NCBI GenBank assembly: GCA_017627275.1
Contig: JAGAHC010000056.1
Location: 16,204-80,203 of the forward strand
Length of the DNA stretch: 64,000 nucleotides
Source of the DNA: Lachnospiraceae bacterium
GTDB lineage: Bacteria; Bacillota; Clostridia; Lachnospirales; Lachnospiraceae
Direction of reading: 5' to 3'
Shown here: positions 53,801 to 62,185 of the stretch, piece by piece
Position numbering within the stretch: position 1 is the first letter of the stretch
Layout of the letters: every line of letters begins with the position of its first letter
Program-made: the position numbers and the translations under genes
Notes under the pieces: generated by a model
Databases searched by the model: none
Told to the model about the DNA's origin: nothing
What the model saw: the letters and a program-made list of their open reading frames with translations, nothing else

Positions 53801-55829
53801 TATCGGGACACTGGTGGCGGATCGATACGAGATCCTGGATAAGATCGGAACCGGCGGCATGTCCGATGTCTATAAGGCAAAGGACCATAAACTGAACCGG
53901 CTGGTTGCCGTAAAGATGCTGAAGACGGAGCTCTCCGAGAATGCGGACTTCGTTTCCAAATTTCGTGTGGAAGCGCAGGCGGCAGCAGGACTCATGCACC
54001 CCAATGTCGTGAATGTCTATGACGTCGGCGAGGAAAAAGGCGTCAATTACATCGTCATGGAACTGGTCGACGGCATCACCTTAAAGAAATACATCGAAAA
54101 GAAGGCCAGACTTTCCGTCAAGGAAGCCATCAGTATTGCCATTCAGGTATCGATGGGCCTGGAGGCCGCACACAAAAACCATATCATTCACAGGGACATC
54201 AAACCCCAGAACATCATTATTTCCAAGGAAGGGAAGGTCAAGGTTACCGACTTCGGCATCGCAAAGGCGGCGACCAGCAACACCATTACCTCCAATGTCA
54301 TGGGATCGGTCCACTATACCTCTCCGGAACAGGCGCGCGGCGGCTATTCGGATGAGAAGTCGGACATCTATTCTCTGGGCGTTACCATTTTCGAAATGCT
54401 GACCGGCCGTGTGCCGTTTACGGGAGAAACGACGGTGGCGATCGCCATCAAGCATATCCAGTCCGAGATGCCTTCTCCCTGCGAATACGTGCCGGAGATC
54501 CCGGTCAGCGTGGAACAGATCGTCATGAAGTGCTGCGAGAAGTCTCCGGACCGGCGCTATCAGAATATGAGCGATCTGATCGCGGACTTAAAACAGTCGC
54601 TCCTCCATCCGGATGACGACTTCGTCAAGGTCATCCGTGAAGAGGAGATCTCGCCGACCATGCCGATCGAAGATCTGCACGCCAGAGAAGAGTATCCGCA
54701 GGAACCTTATGACGAACCTGCGCCTTACGAAGAGGAACCGTACGAGGAAGACCGATACGGAAGGGATTACTACGAACAGGAAGAGTACCCGGAGGACTAT
54801 GAAGAGGTTCCCGAAGAACCTGTCAGAAAGAGAAAGGTCGTCCGGAAAAAGAAAGAGACCGTAAGCAAACCGCGCCGGAAGAAAGTGGTGCGGAAGGTGT
54901 ACGAGGATGAGTATGAAAGCCCCGGCATCGACAGCAAATGGATCAGCCTCGTCATCATTCTGGGAGCGGTCCTGATCGGAATGCTTGTCATCTTCTTTGC
55001 GGCAAGAAGGCTCGGCCTCATCGGCGGAGAGAATGACCCTGCTCCGGCATCGAGTGCGCCGCCAATCATCATCGAGCAGGAAGCCAGCGAGAACGTACCC
55101 GCAGAAACCGGTACGCCCGCCAGCACGGAAGAAACACAGGCGGCAGAGGACGATGTTGTCGTCCCCAATGTCGTCGATCAGAAAAAGGATATTGCCAGAG
55201 GACGTCTGGAGTACCAGGGATTCAAGGTCAACGTCATGGAAAAGCCGGATGACGAGATCGAGAAAGACTATGTCATCTCGCAGGATCCGGCGGGGCAGTC
55301 CACCGCCAAGGAAGGGAGTGTGATCACCCTGACCGTGAGCACCGGCCCGGATACGGAAGGAAAGGTCCGTGTTCCCAATCTTCTGTACCGTACGGAAGAG
55401 GAAGTCCGGCAGATCCTGGAAGACAATGAACTGACGCTGGGTGAGATCACCTACGTAGATGCGGAAGAAGCCGCTCATAAGGGACGCGTGATCACGCAAA
55501 GCGTTCCGGACGGAGAATATATTGAAAAAGAGGAGCCGATCGACCTGACCATCGGGAAGAAGTCTTACATGTACGCTTCCGATATTACGGCGCCGACGGC
55601 AGCAGAAGACCCGCAATACGCGGCGGGGACACCGGTCTATGTCGTCATCTGGACGGCATCCGGCGAAAAGAAGTTTGACCAGGTTCTCTCGACGCTTCCT
55701 TATCCGGTGCAGTTCAAGGGCATGTCGGACGATCACGGAAGACTGGAGATGGCCTATACCAATATCCTGCCGGACGGAACCGCACAGCAGCAGCACATCG
55801 TGCGGGAACTGACCTTTACGGCAGAATGA
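53793..55829 (+). CDS. prkC: PASTA-domain serine/threonine kinase PrkC
   Basis: PrkC senses cell-wall fragments and phosphorylates division, wall and translation targets. In the 678-residue protein the kinase domain is 10-270 (GTGGMSDVY, VAVKML, HRDIKPQNI, DFGIA). Residues about 297-340 are extremely Tyr/Glu/Pro-rich, followed by a strongly basic stretch (341-365), then one transmembrane helix (about 385-407). Outside are two PASTA domains (about 450-590), fewer than the three or four often seen, then a C-terminal beta-rich domain of about 85 residues. It overlaps rsgA by four bases. Confidence 0.95.
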   Translation: MINIGTLVADRYEILDKIGTGGMSDVYKAKDHKLNRLVAVKMLKTELSENADFVSKFRVEAQAAAGLMHPNVVNVYDVGEEKGVNYIVMELVDGITLKKYIEKKARLSVKEAISIAIQVSMGLEAAHKNHIIHRDIKPQNIIISKEGKVKVTDFGIAKAATSNTITSNVMGSVHYTSPEQARGGYSDEKSDIYSLGVTIFEMLTGRVPFTGETTVAIAIKHIQSEMPSPCEYVPEIPVSVEQIVMKCCEKSPDRRYQNMSDLIADLKQSLLHPDDDFVKVIREEEISPTMPIEDLHAREEYPQEPYDEPAPYEEEPYEEDRYGRDYYEQEEYPEDYEEVPEEPVRKRKVVRKKKETVSKPRRKKVVRKVYEDEYESPGIDSKWISLVIILGAVLIGMLVIFFAARRLGLIGGENDPAPASSAPPIIIEQEASENVPAETGTPASTEETQAAEDDVVVPNVVDQKKDIARGRLEYQGFKVNVMEKPDDEIEKDYVISQDPAGQSTAKEGSVITLTVSTGPDTEGKVRVPNLLYRTEEEVRQILEDNELTLGEITYVDAEEAAHKGRVITQSVPDGEYIEKEEPIDLTIGKKSYMYASDITAPTAAEDPQYAAGTPVYVVIWTASGEKKFDQVLSTLPYPVQFKGMSDDHGRLEMAYTNILPDGTAQQQHIVRELTFTAE

Positions 55830-56740
55830 GGAAAGGCAAGATCATCAAATCCGTCGCCGGCTTCTATGAAGTCCATGACGGGAGTACGATCTACAGGTGC
55901 CGCGCCAAGGGCGTGTTCCGGGCGTTGAAACAGAAACCGCTGGTCGGAGATGATGTGGAATTCGACATCACCGATACCGTGAGCATTCCTCCGGAGGGCA
56001 ACGTAACCAGGATACTGCCCCGCAGATACAGCCTGATCCGGCCGAATGTGGCGAATGTCGACCAGGCACTTCTTTTATTTGCAATCACGCATCCTTCGCC
56101 CAGCTTCAATATGCTGGATCGCTTTCTGATCACGATGTCGAGCAAGAATCTTCCGGCCATCCTGTGTTTCAACAAAGAGGATCTGGCGGAAGAAGACGAG
56201 AAGAGAGAACTGCTGTTGTCCTATGCGGACTGCGGATGTCAGGTGCTCTTTATCAGCACATTTGAAAAAGAATCTCTGCTTCCCCTGCAGGAGATCCTTG
56301 CCGGGAAGACAACGGTCCTGACCGGACCGTCCGGTGCGGGGAAGAGTACCCTGATCAATACGCTCTGCGGGGAAGAGCGGATGCAGACGGGGGAACTGTC
56401 CAGAAAGATCTCCCGCGGGAAGAATACCACCAGGCACGTGGAACTCTTAACGGCAGGATCGGACACCTATCTGGTGGATACACCGGGATTCACATCCCTC
56501 TTTCTGATGGGGATGGAACCGGAGGAGCTGAGCGCTCATTACCCGGAATTCGAGCAGTATGCGGGTGATTGCAGATTTGATACCTGCAGACATTTTAAGG
56601 AACCGGACTGTGCGGTAAAAGAAGCTGTTGCACAGGGCAAGATCAGCAGGATCCGGTACAGGAACTATACGGAACTGTACGAAGATCTGCTGGATCAGAA
56701 AAAGAAAAACCCCGGAAAGGGAAGAAGAGGCGATCTTTGA
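55826..56740 (+). CDS. rsgA: Ribosome small-subunit GTPase RsgA
   Basis: RsgA is a circularly permuted GTPase that checks late 30S maturation. The 304-residue product has an N-terminal OB fold, G4 FNKEDL, G1 GPSGAGKST, G3 DTPGF and a C-terminal zinc site in CRFDTCRHFKEPDC. The rlmN-stp-prkC-rsgA order is typical of Firmicutes, where rpe and thiN usually come next; here the transporter-like gene follows with a four-base overlap. Confidence 0.95.
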   Translation: MRKGKIIKSVAGFYEVHDGSTIYRCRAKGVFRALKQKPLVGDDVEFDITDTVSIPPEGNVTRILPRRYSLIRPNVANVDQALLLFAITHPSPSFNMLDRFLITMSSKNLPAILCFNKEDLAEEDEKRELLLSYADCGCQVLFISTFEKESLLPLQEILAGKTTVLTGPSGAGKSTLINTLCGEERMQTGELSRKISRGKNTTRHVELLTAGSDTYLVDTPGFTSLFLMGMEPEELSAHYPEFEQYAGDCRFDTCRHFKEPDCAVKEAVAQGKISRIRYRNYTELYEDLLDQKKKNPGKGRRGDL

Positions 56741-58347
56741 GAATCGATCCCTATCATCAATCTTTTCCGCTCACCGGAAAAGCCATCGACGTGTTTTCCC
56801 TTCAGATTGACAAGGCACTGACCGATATCGAGATGGAGCGGGAGAATCGTCTGCGCATCCGCCTTTCCATGGAAGAGGCGCTTTTACGGATGCGGGACCG
56901 CTTCGGAGATGATCAGGAAGTCGAAGCGTCCATTGAAAAGCACTTCGGACGTCTGGCGATCCAGGTGAAGCTGGAAGGCGAAGTCTACAACCCCCTCAGC
57001 GAAGAAGAGACCGATCTGGAGGATATGTGCAGCGCGCTTTTGACGACGCTCGGAATCAGCCCGCAGTACATCTATGACGGAAGGATCAATATCCTGAGAG
57101 TCCAGATCCCGCTGCCCGGGATGCGCCCGCTCTTTAAGATCGTTGTCTCCATTCTGGGAGGCGTCATCCTCGGACTCCTTTTCAAGGCGCTGCCGGACGG
57201 AGGGGTCGTTTCCTATGTCGAACGCGAGATCCTCAGTCCTTTCTATGACCTGTGGGGCAGGATCCTGAATCTGGTCTGCGGACCGATCATTTTCCTCATT
57301 ATTATTACCGCGACACTGAACGGTCAGAAGATCTCCGACTACGGAGGAGACAATAGACGGATCCTCGCAAGATACTTTTTTTTATCCATGCTGATCACAG
57401 GCATTGCCATGATCCTAACTCTTTTCATCTATCCGACGCCGGCCATGATCTGGTCTGCGGAGCACAGTTCGGACGGCCTTTTCCGGTTCATCATGGAAAT
57501 GATCCCGGATGATTTTGTTTCCCCGTTTCTGGAATCCAACACGCCGCAGCTGTTTCTGATGGCGGTCGTGATCGGCGGCGCCATAAACGCCATGGATACC
57601 CATGTAAAGAATCTGACACGCATCATCAGACAGGCTAACGACGTGGGCCTGCGTGTGGCGGAATGGGTCAGCCGGTTTTCTCCTTTTGCGATCAGCATCC
57701 TGCTGGGATATGAGATCCTGATGGGAAGGACCTTTATCCTCTTTGGTCTCTGGAGCTGCATCCTGATCGCCTTGCTCCTTTCCGTCATGTTTATGGGAGT
57801 CCGTCTCCTTCTTCTTGCCAAAGCACAGAACGTTTCGCCGAGACTCCTTTTAAAGAAGGTCTGGAAACCGTTTGCCATTGCGGTATCGACCGGGTCGTTA
57901 GATGCTTCCTACGGCCAGCTGGAGAGGAGCTGTATCAGAGAACTGGGATTACAGAAAAATTTCACAAAGATTTCACTTCCGAACGGTATGATTATCTATA
58001 TGCCGGTCTCGGAAATCGGAACGGTGGCTTTCATGGTATTTGTCGCAACGCGGTATAATGTGGTTACGACACCGAGCTGGTTTTTGATTGCAGCGGTATT
58101 GTCAGTCATGCTGTTTGTCGCTACACCGCCGGTGCCCGGGGCGAACCTGATCGCGTTTATTGCCTTGTTCCATCAGCTTCAGATCCCGCAGGAGGCACTG
58201 ATCGATGCCATGATCTTTGACATTATCTTTGGATTGTTTGCGAATGCTGCGAACCAAATGATGTTACAATTAGAGATGGTATCGATAGCGGACCGGATGG
58301 GACTGTTGGATAAAAAACTGCTTGCCGGGGAAATGAAGTCAACATGA
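56737..58347 (+). CDS. Dicarboxylate-symporter-like membrane protein with degenerate GHKL-like N-terminal domain
   Basis: A 536-residue protein with two parts. Residues about 130-525 are polytopic and resemble the DAACS (glutamate/dicarboxylate:cation symporter) family, with an HP2-like TPPVPGANLIAFIALFHQ and ANAANQMM in the last helix. The usual NMDGTA motif (here IIYMPVSEIG), the serine-rich HP1 motif (AVSTGSLDASYG) and the Asp/Arg ligand residues of the last helix are missing, so normal dicarboxylate transport is doubtful. Residues about 15-115 resemble an RsbW-type ATPase fold: MEEALLRMRDRFG in place of EExxxN, and LEGEVYNPL in place of DxGxPFDP, with no G2 box; ATP binding is probably lost. 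The start is TTG 56737 behind GAAGAAGAGG, overlapping rsgA. It adjoins STAS and GHKL genes, so I infer that partner-switch proteins control it. Confidence 0.75.
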   Translation: MRIDPYHQSFPLTGKAIDVFSLQIDKALTDIEMERENRLRIRLSMEEALLRMRDRFGDDQEVEASIEKHFGRLAIQVKLEGEVYNPLSEEETDLEDMCSALLTTLGISPQYIYDGRINILRVQIPLPGMRPLFKIVVSILGGVILGLLFKALPDGGVVSYVEREILSPFYDLWGRILNLVCGPIIFLIIITATLNGQKISDYGGDNRRILARYFFLSMLITGIAMILTLFIYPTPAMIWSAEHSSDGLFRFIMEMIPDDFVSPFLESNTPQLFLMAVVIGGAINAMDTHVKNLTRIIRQANDVGLRVAEWVSRFSPFAISILLGYEILMGRTFILFGLWSCILIALLLSVMFMGVRLLLLAKAQNVSPRLLLKKVWKPFAIAVSTGSLDASYGQLERSCIRELGLQKNFTKISLPNGMIIYMPVSEIGTVAFMVFVATRYNVVTTPSWFLIAAVLSVMLFVATPPVPGANLIAFIALFHQLQIPQEALIDAMIFDIIFGLFANAANQMMLQLEMVSIADRMGLLDKKLLAGEMKST

Positions 58348-58394
58348 CGCATGCGGCACAGATGTAGTCATTGAGAAGAAAGGAGTTATGACAC

Positions 58395-58694
58395 ATGTTA
58401 AACATCACAAAGAACCTTGACGCCGGTGCTTTGAATGTGGCGCTGGAAGGAAGACTGGACACGACAACGGCGCCGGAGCTGGAAGAGTCCTTGAAGGAGT
58501 CTTTCGAGGGCGTACAGGATCTGACGATCGACCTGGAGAAACTGGAATACATTTCCTCCGCAGGCCTGCGTGTGCTTCTGTTTGCGCAGAAGACGATGAA
58601 TAAGCAGGGCACGATGAAGGTCGTCAAGGCAAGTGATACCATCATGGAGATCTTCGAAGTCACCGGCTTTTCGGATATCCTGACGATCGAATAA
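58395..58694 (+). CDS. STAS domain protein (anti-sigma-factor-antagonist type)
   Basis: A 99-residue single STAS domain, like SpoIIAA or RsbV. The central YISSAGLRVLL contains the serine pair (Ser54/Ser55) where RsbW-type kinases phosphorylate such proteins. Known relatives bind a GHKL kinase when unphosphorylated and are reset by a SpoIIE-type phosphatase; both kinds of partner are encoded downstream. The start is ATG 58395 behind AAAGGAG. The sequence is closely similar to the N-terminal domain of the next gene, with the same YISSAGLRVLL motif. Confidence 0.93.
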   Translation: MLNITKNLDAGALNVALEGRLDTTTAPELEESLKESFEGVQDLTIDLEKLEYISSAGLRVLLFAQKTMNKQGTMKVVKASDTIMEIFEVTGFSDILTIE

Positions 58695-58737
58695 CGTTTT
58701 CGATCTGCCGGCTTTTTGAAAGAAAGAAGGTGGAATC

Positions 58738-60330
58738 ATGTATAAAGTGGAAGGGAAAAAGACGGATAACGGATTGGAATGCAAGTTATCCGGAAGGGTC
58801 GACTCTACCAATGCTCCGCAGGTGGAAGAGGAACTCAACGCGCTGATCGGAGGAGAAGAAGGACAGGCAGTCACCGTCAACATGGAGGACCTGGAATACA
58901 TTTCCAGTGCCGGACTGCGGGTGCTTTTGCATTTGAAAAAAACCTGCCCGGATCTTAAGATCACCGACGTGAATTCCGAAGTCTATGAGATCCTGGACAT
59001 GACGGGCTTCACGCAGATCATGACCGTCGAGAAGGGATACCGCGTCGTATCCGTGGAAGGCTGTGAAGAGATCGGAAGAGGCGCCAACGGCACCATCTAC
59101 CGCATCGACCAGGACAATGTCGTGAAGGTCTACAACAATGCGGATGCCTTAAAAGACATCCAGCATGAAAGAGAAGTCGCACGCACGGCGCTGGTGCTCG
59201 GCGTGCCGACAGCGATCTCCTATGACGTCGTAAAGGTCGGCGACAGTTACGGTTCGGTGTTTGAGCTTTTGAATGCCAGATCGTTTTCGAAGATCCTTGC
59301 GGATGAACCGGAGAAGATGGACTGGTGCGTGAATGAATTCGTAAAGATGTTAAAGATCATTCATGCCACTCTCGTTCCGGAAGGAAAACTTCCCGACATG
59401 TACGATACCGTGTACGGCTGGGTGACATTTATGCGGGACTATCTTCCGCAGGAAGCATCCGACAAGCTCATCGCGCTCATCGACGCGGTGCCCCGTGACA
59501 ACCACATGATCCACGGTGACTATCATATAAAGAATCTGGAACTGCAGGGAGATGAAGTCCTCCTGATCGATATGGATACGCTGGCGGTGGGCTACCCGAT
59601 ATTTGAACTGGGATCCATGTATAACGCCCTGATCGGCTTTTCCGAATATGATCACGAGAACATCAAGAGCTTCCTGGGGATCGATTTCGAGACCGGGAAG
59701 ACCTTCTGGCACAAGACGCTTGCCGCCTATCTCGGAACGGTGAACGAAGAAAAGATCAGGGAAGTCGAAGACAAGGCCAGGATCATCGGCTATACGAGAA
59801 TGATCCGCCGCTCCATCAGAAGAAAGGGACTGGAGTCGGAGAGGGGCAAAGCCGAGATCGAACTGTGGACAAAGGAACTGGTGGAACTTTTAAAGGAGAC
59901 GGATACCTTGTTGTTCTCACGAAACGAACTGGAGATTGAAGCGGAAGTTAAGAATTGGGACAGAGTGCTTGCCTTTATCAATGAGCATCTGGAAGAAGCT
60001 AACTGCCCGCCGAAAGCGGAAGCGCAGATCGCGCTGGCCGCGGAAGAGATCTTTGTTAATATCGCTAATTACGCGTATCGTCCGGAGGTCGGCAATGCTA
60101 CGGTCCGTGTGGAAGTGATGGACAACCCGGTTGCCGTGGAACTTACCTTCATGGACCAGGGCAAACCGTACGATCCGTTAAAGAGAGACGACCCGGATAT
60201 TACGCTGCCCGCAGAAGAAAGAGAGATCGGCGGACTCGGGATCTTTCTTGTGAAACAGACAATGGACGATGTGTCCTATGAATACAAGGACGGACGCAAT
60301 ATTCTGCGCCTGAAGAAGAATCTGGAGTAA
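58738..60330 (+). CDS. STAS + phosphotransferase-like kinase + GHKL ATPase fusion
   Basis: A 530-residue three-domain signalling protein. Residues 1-97 are a STAS domain with serines 56/57 in YISSAGLRVLL. Residues about 105-375 are an aminoglycoside-phosphotransferase/choline-kinase-like fold: a glycine-rich GRGANGTIY loop, VVKVY lysine, catalytic HGDYHIKN (H259, D261, N266) and metal-binding D278-M-D280; from memory it resembles TIGR02172 proteins. Residues about 385-530 are an RsbW-type GHKL ATPase with intact N-box (E436-E437, N441), G1 (D473-Q-G475-K-P-Y-D-P) and G2 (GGLGIFLVK). Antagonist and anti-sigma-type kinase are thus joined in one chain with a second kinase. No sigma factor is near. 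The substrate of the middle domain is unknown. Confidence 0.88.
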   Translation: MYKVEGKKTDNGLECKLSGRVDSTNAPQVEEELNALIGGEEGQAVTVNMEDLEYISSAGLRVLLHLKKTCPDLKITDVNSEVYEILDMTGFTQIMTVEKGYRVVSVEGCEEIGRGANGTIYRIDQDNVVKVYNNADALKDIQHEREVARTALVLGVPTAISYDVVKVGDSYGSVFELLNARSFSKILADEPEKMDWCVNEFVKMLKIIHATLVPEGKLPDMYDTVYGWVTFMRDYLPQEASDKLIALIDAVPRDNHMIHGDYHIKNLELQGDEVLLIDMDTLAVGYPIFELGSMYNALIGFSEYDHENIKSFLGIDFETGKTFWHKTLAAYLGTVNEEKIREVEDKARIIGYTRMIRRSIRRKGLESERGKAEIELWTKELVELLKETDTLLFSRNELEIEAEVKNWDRVLAFINEHLEEANCPPKAEAQIALAAEEIFVNIANYAYRPEVGNATVRVEVMDNPVAVELTFMDQGKPYDPLKRDDPDITLPAEEREIGGLGIFLVKQTMDDVSYEYKDGRNILRLKKNLE

Positions 60331-60331
60331 G

Positions 60332-60790
60332 ATGGATATTTCTTCGAGATACAAGTACATGCGCATCCAGGGACAGGAGCTGGCAGAGAACACCATGCAC
60401 GGAAAAGGCATTTTCAGCATGTGCTGGCAGCTGGTCCAGAGCGATGTGATGGATGAGGAGGATGTCGGTCTTTTCAAGGAGATCGACGACTGGTTCGCCT
60501 ATACGCTTCCCTGGCCTCCGCCGTGCCAGAGGCAGGAGAAGGTAATCTGTTTCTTTAAAACAGAGAACTACGATGAAATGATGAAGATGATAAGACCGGC
60601 GCTCTGGCTGCTCGATCGTTATCATCACCCATACTATCTGGTCTATACGAACACGCCCGGGGAGATCGTATACGAGGATCAGTACCAGGTGTGCGTCAAG
60701 GTCTCGGGAGAACTGCAGATTGACAAGATGCAGGAGTCCTGGAGTCCGGAAGATCTGGATGAGGAGACCGGTCTTCCAAAACGTGAGTGA
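60332..60790 (+). CDS. Uncharacterised 152-residue protein in the partner-switch cluster
   Basis: I do not recognise the family. The protein is soluble, rich in aromatic residues, Met and acidic residues, without signal peptide or membrane helix. Notable short segments are WFAYTLPWPPPCQRQEKV, WLLDRYHHPYYLVYTN and a charged C-terminus. It starts one base after the triple-fusion stop and overlaps the next small gene by eight bases, so it is clearly part of this unit. A role as an adaptor or sensor for the switch is only an inference from position. Confidence 0.72.
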   Translation: MDISSRYKYMRIQGQELAENTMHGKGIFSMCWQLVQSDVMDEEDVGLFKEIDDWFAYTLPWPPPCQRQEKVICFFKTENYDEMMKMIRPALWLLDRYHHPYYLVYTNTPGEIVYEDQYQVCVKVSGELQIDKMQESWSPEDLDEETGLPKRE

Positions 60791-61025
60791 CTTTCAAACA
60801 GAGAAAAACTATGGCCTCTGTAGCATTCTCGTATCACTGACGATTCTAATCGCGGATCTTTTGTTGAAAGGGCCTGTCGGCCTCGTTTTATCCTTCGTGC
60901 TGCTTGCCGCGATCCTTCTCGGAGCGCCGATCGGCATCGGGCCCCTTCTATGTACCTTACTGGCGGGCTTTTTATTTCAAATGGTTTGCGGGGCCTTTCG
61001 CTTTGACCCCAAAAGCGTCAACTGA
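60783..61025 (+). CDS. Small two-helix membrane protein
   Basis: An 80-residue protein, if GTG 60783 is the start (overlapping the preceding stop). It has two hydrophobic segments (about 13-40 and 42-64) joined by GAPIGIGPLL, and ends in AFRFDPKSVN. This resembles the last part of YczE/YitT-type membrane proteins, which are normally about 200 residues, so it may be a truncated remnant or a genuine short relative. The start codon and ribosome site are weak. Confidence 0.5.
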   Translation: MSDFQTEKNYGLCSILVSLTILIADLLLKGPVGLVLSFVLLAAILLGAPIGIGPLLCTLLAGFLFQMVCGAFRFDPKSVN

Positions 61026-61073
61026 GTGAAATGACAGTTTGAGGAAACGGAGTTTTCAATAGGGAGAGGAAAA

Positions 61074-62147
61074 ATGAAAAAGAAGATGACACGTGTTCTG
61101 GCAATCCTGATGACGGCGGTCTTTCTGACAGCCTGTGCAGGGCAGAGTGCGCCTGCTGCAGAGCCCGCGGAGGAGCCGGCGGAAGAAGTGACCGAAGAAT
61201 CAGCGGAAGAGACTACGGAGGAAGCGGCAGCAGAATCCGCAGAAGAGGCGGCGGAAGAAACGACAGAAGAAGCCGCGGCGGAAGAAGAGACTACGGAAGA
61301 AGCTGCATCGGAGGAAGCACCGGAAGAGGAAACAGCCTACGCGGACTATGTGTATCCGGGAGATGATGCGGTTCTGAAGGCTGCTTACGAATACATGGCA
61401 AAGGAGATCGGAAGCCAGTATATGGAGGGACAGCTTTCCATTCCTTCGGTCCGTCTGGTTCACATCGACGATACGGAAAAAGACGCGCCGAAGGTCTTTG
61501 CGGATTTCTGGGCTTACCAGTACGATGTCGATGGCGATACGTTAAAGACGGTCTCCGGCGGTTCCCATCCCGGCTGCATGCAGTTGAAAGCGGAAGGGGA
61601 CGGATATGTCGTGGAAGCGTTCGAAGTGGCTGCGGACGGATCGGAGTTTACGGAAAGCGCCAAAAAGATCTTCGGGGACTACTATGAAGACTTTTCGGAA
61701 ATGTTCAGTGACGACGTGCAAAGAGAAGAGCAGCGTCTTCAGGACATCGCGGACTTTGTGACAGCCAACGGCCTGGAAGTGACGAAGGTCGAAGACTACG
61801 GCTGGGATCCGGTGGAGATCCCGCTTGTCACGCAAGAACCGATGAGCATCGGCGGCATGACGGGCGGCTGGGAGATCGCAGAGGGAGAAGACACAGCGAT
61901 CCCTGCGGAAGTGGAAGAAGCATTTGCCAAGGCAACGGAAGGACTTCTCGGGAATGATCTTACACCGATCGCCTACCTCGGCTCGCAGGTCGTCAGCGGC
62001 AAGAACTATGCGCTGCTCTGCAAGAGCACCAAGGTGACGGCGAATCCGGTCACCGGATTGCAGGTCGTCATCGTCTATGTCAACACCAAGGGTGAGGCTG
62101 AGATCAAGAGCATCGAGGACTTTAAGATCGAAGATTATAACAACTGA
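61074..62147 (+). CDS. Lipoprotein with acidic repeat linker and cystatin-like C-terminal domain
   Basis: A 357-residue lipoprotein. The signal peptide ends in FLTAC, followed by a very acidic Ala/Glu/Thr linker (about 28-88). Residues about 90-255 form an unrecognised domain. The last 95 residues resemble a cystatin fold: GGW near the start, a helix (EEAFAKATEGLLGNDLTPIA), then the loop Q305-V-V-S-G309, which matches the cystatin QxVxG protease-binding loop, and beta strands ending EAEIKSIEDFKI. It could inhibit cysteine proteases outside the cell or be a structural relative. It starts behind AGGGAGAGG within the partner-switch group. Confidence 0.78.
   Translation: MKKKMTRVLAILMTAVFLTACAGQSAPAAEPAEEPAEEVTEESAEETTEEAAAESAEEAAEETTEEAAAEEETTEEAASEEAPEEETAYADYVYPGDDAVLKAAYEYMAKEIGSQYMEGQLSIPSVRLVHIDDTEKDAPKVFADFWAYQYDVDGDTLKTVSGGSHPGCMQLKAEGDGYVVEAFEVAADGSEFTESAKKIFGDYYEDFSEMFSDDVQREEQRLQDIADFVTANGLEVTKVEDYGWDPVEIPLVTQEPMSIGGMTGGWEIAEGEDTAIPAEVEEAFAKATEGLLGNDLTPIAYLGSQVVSGKNYALLCKSTKVTANPVTGLQVVIVYVNTKGEAEIKSIEDFKIEDYNN
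61161..61341 (+). repeat. Degenerate acidic coding repeat in the lipoprotein linker
   Basis: Repeated GAAGAA, GCGGAAGAA and ACGGAAGAA units encode short EE-A/S/T-A-EE blocks. It is a low-complexity linker lifting the folded part away from the membrane, and its repeats make it prone to length change. Confidence 0.7.
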
Positions 62148-62185
62148 TATCGAACAGACCGGGGAAGAAGGAAAAGAAAGAGACG

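Noticed and set aside
61161-61341. CRISPR-like or tandem DNA repeat
   Set aside because: The repetition is in frame, short and degenerate and encodes an acidic linker of the lipoprotein.
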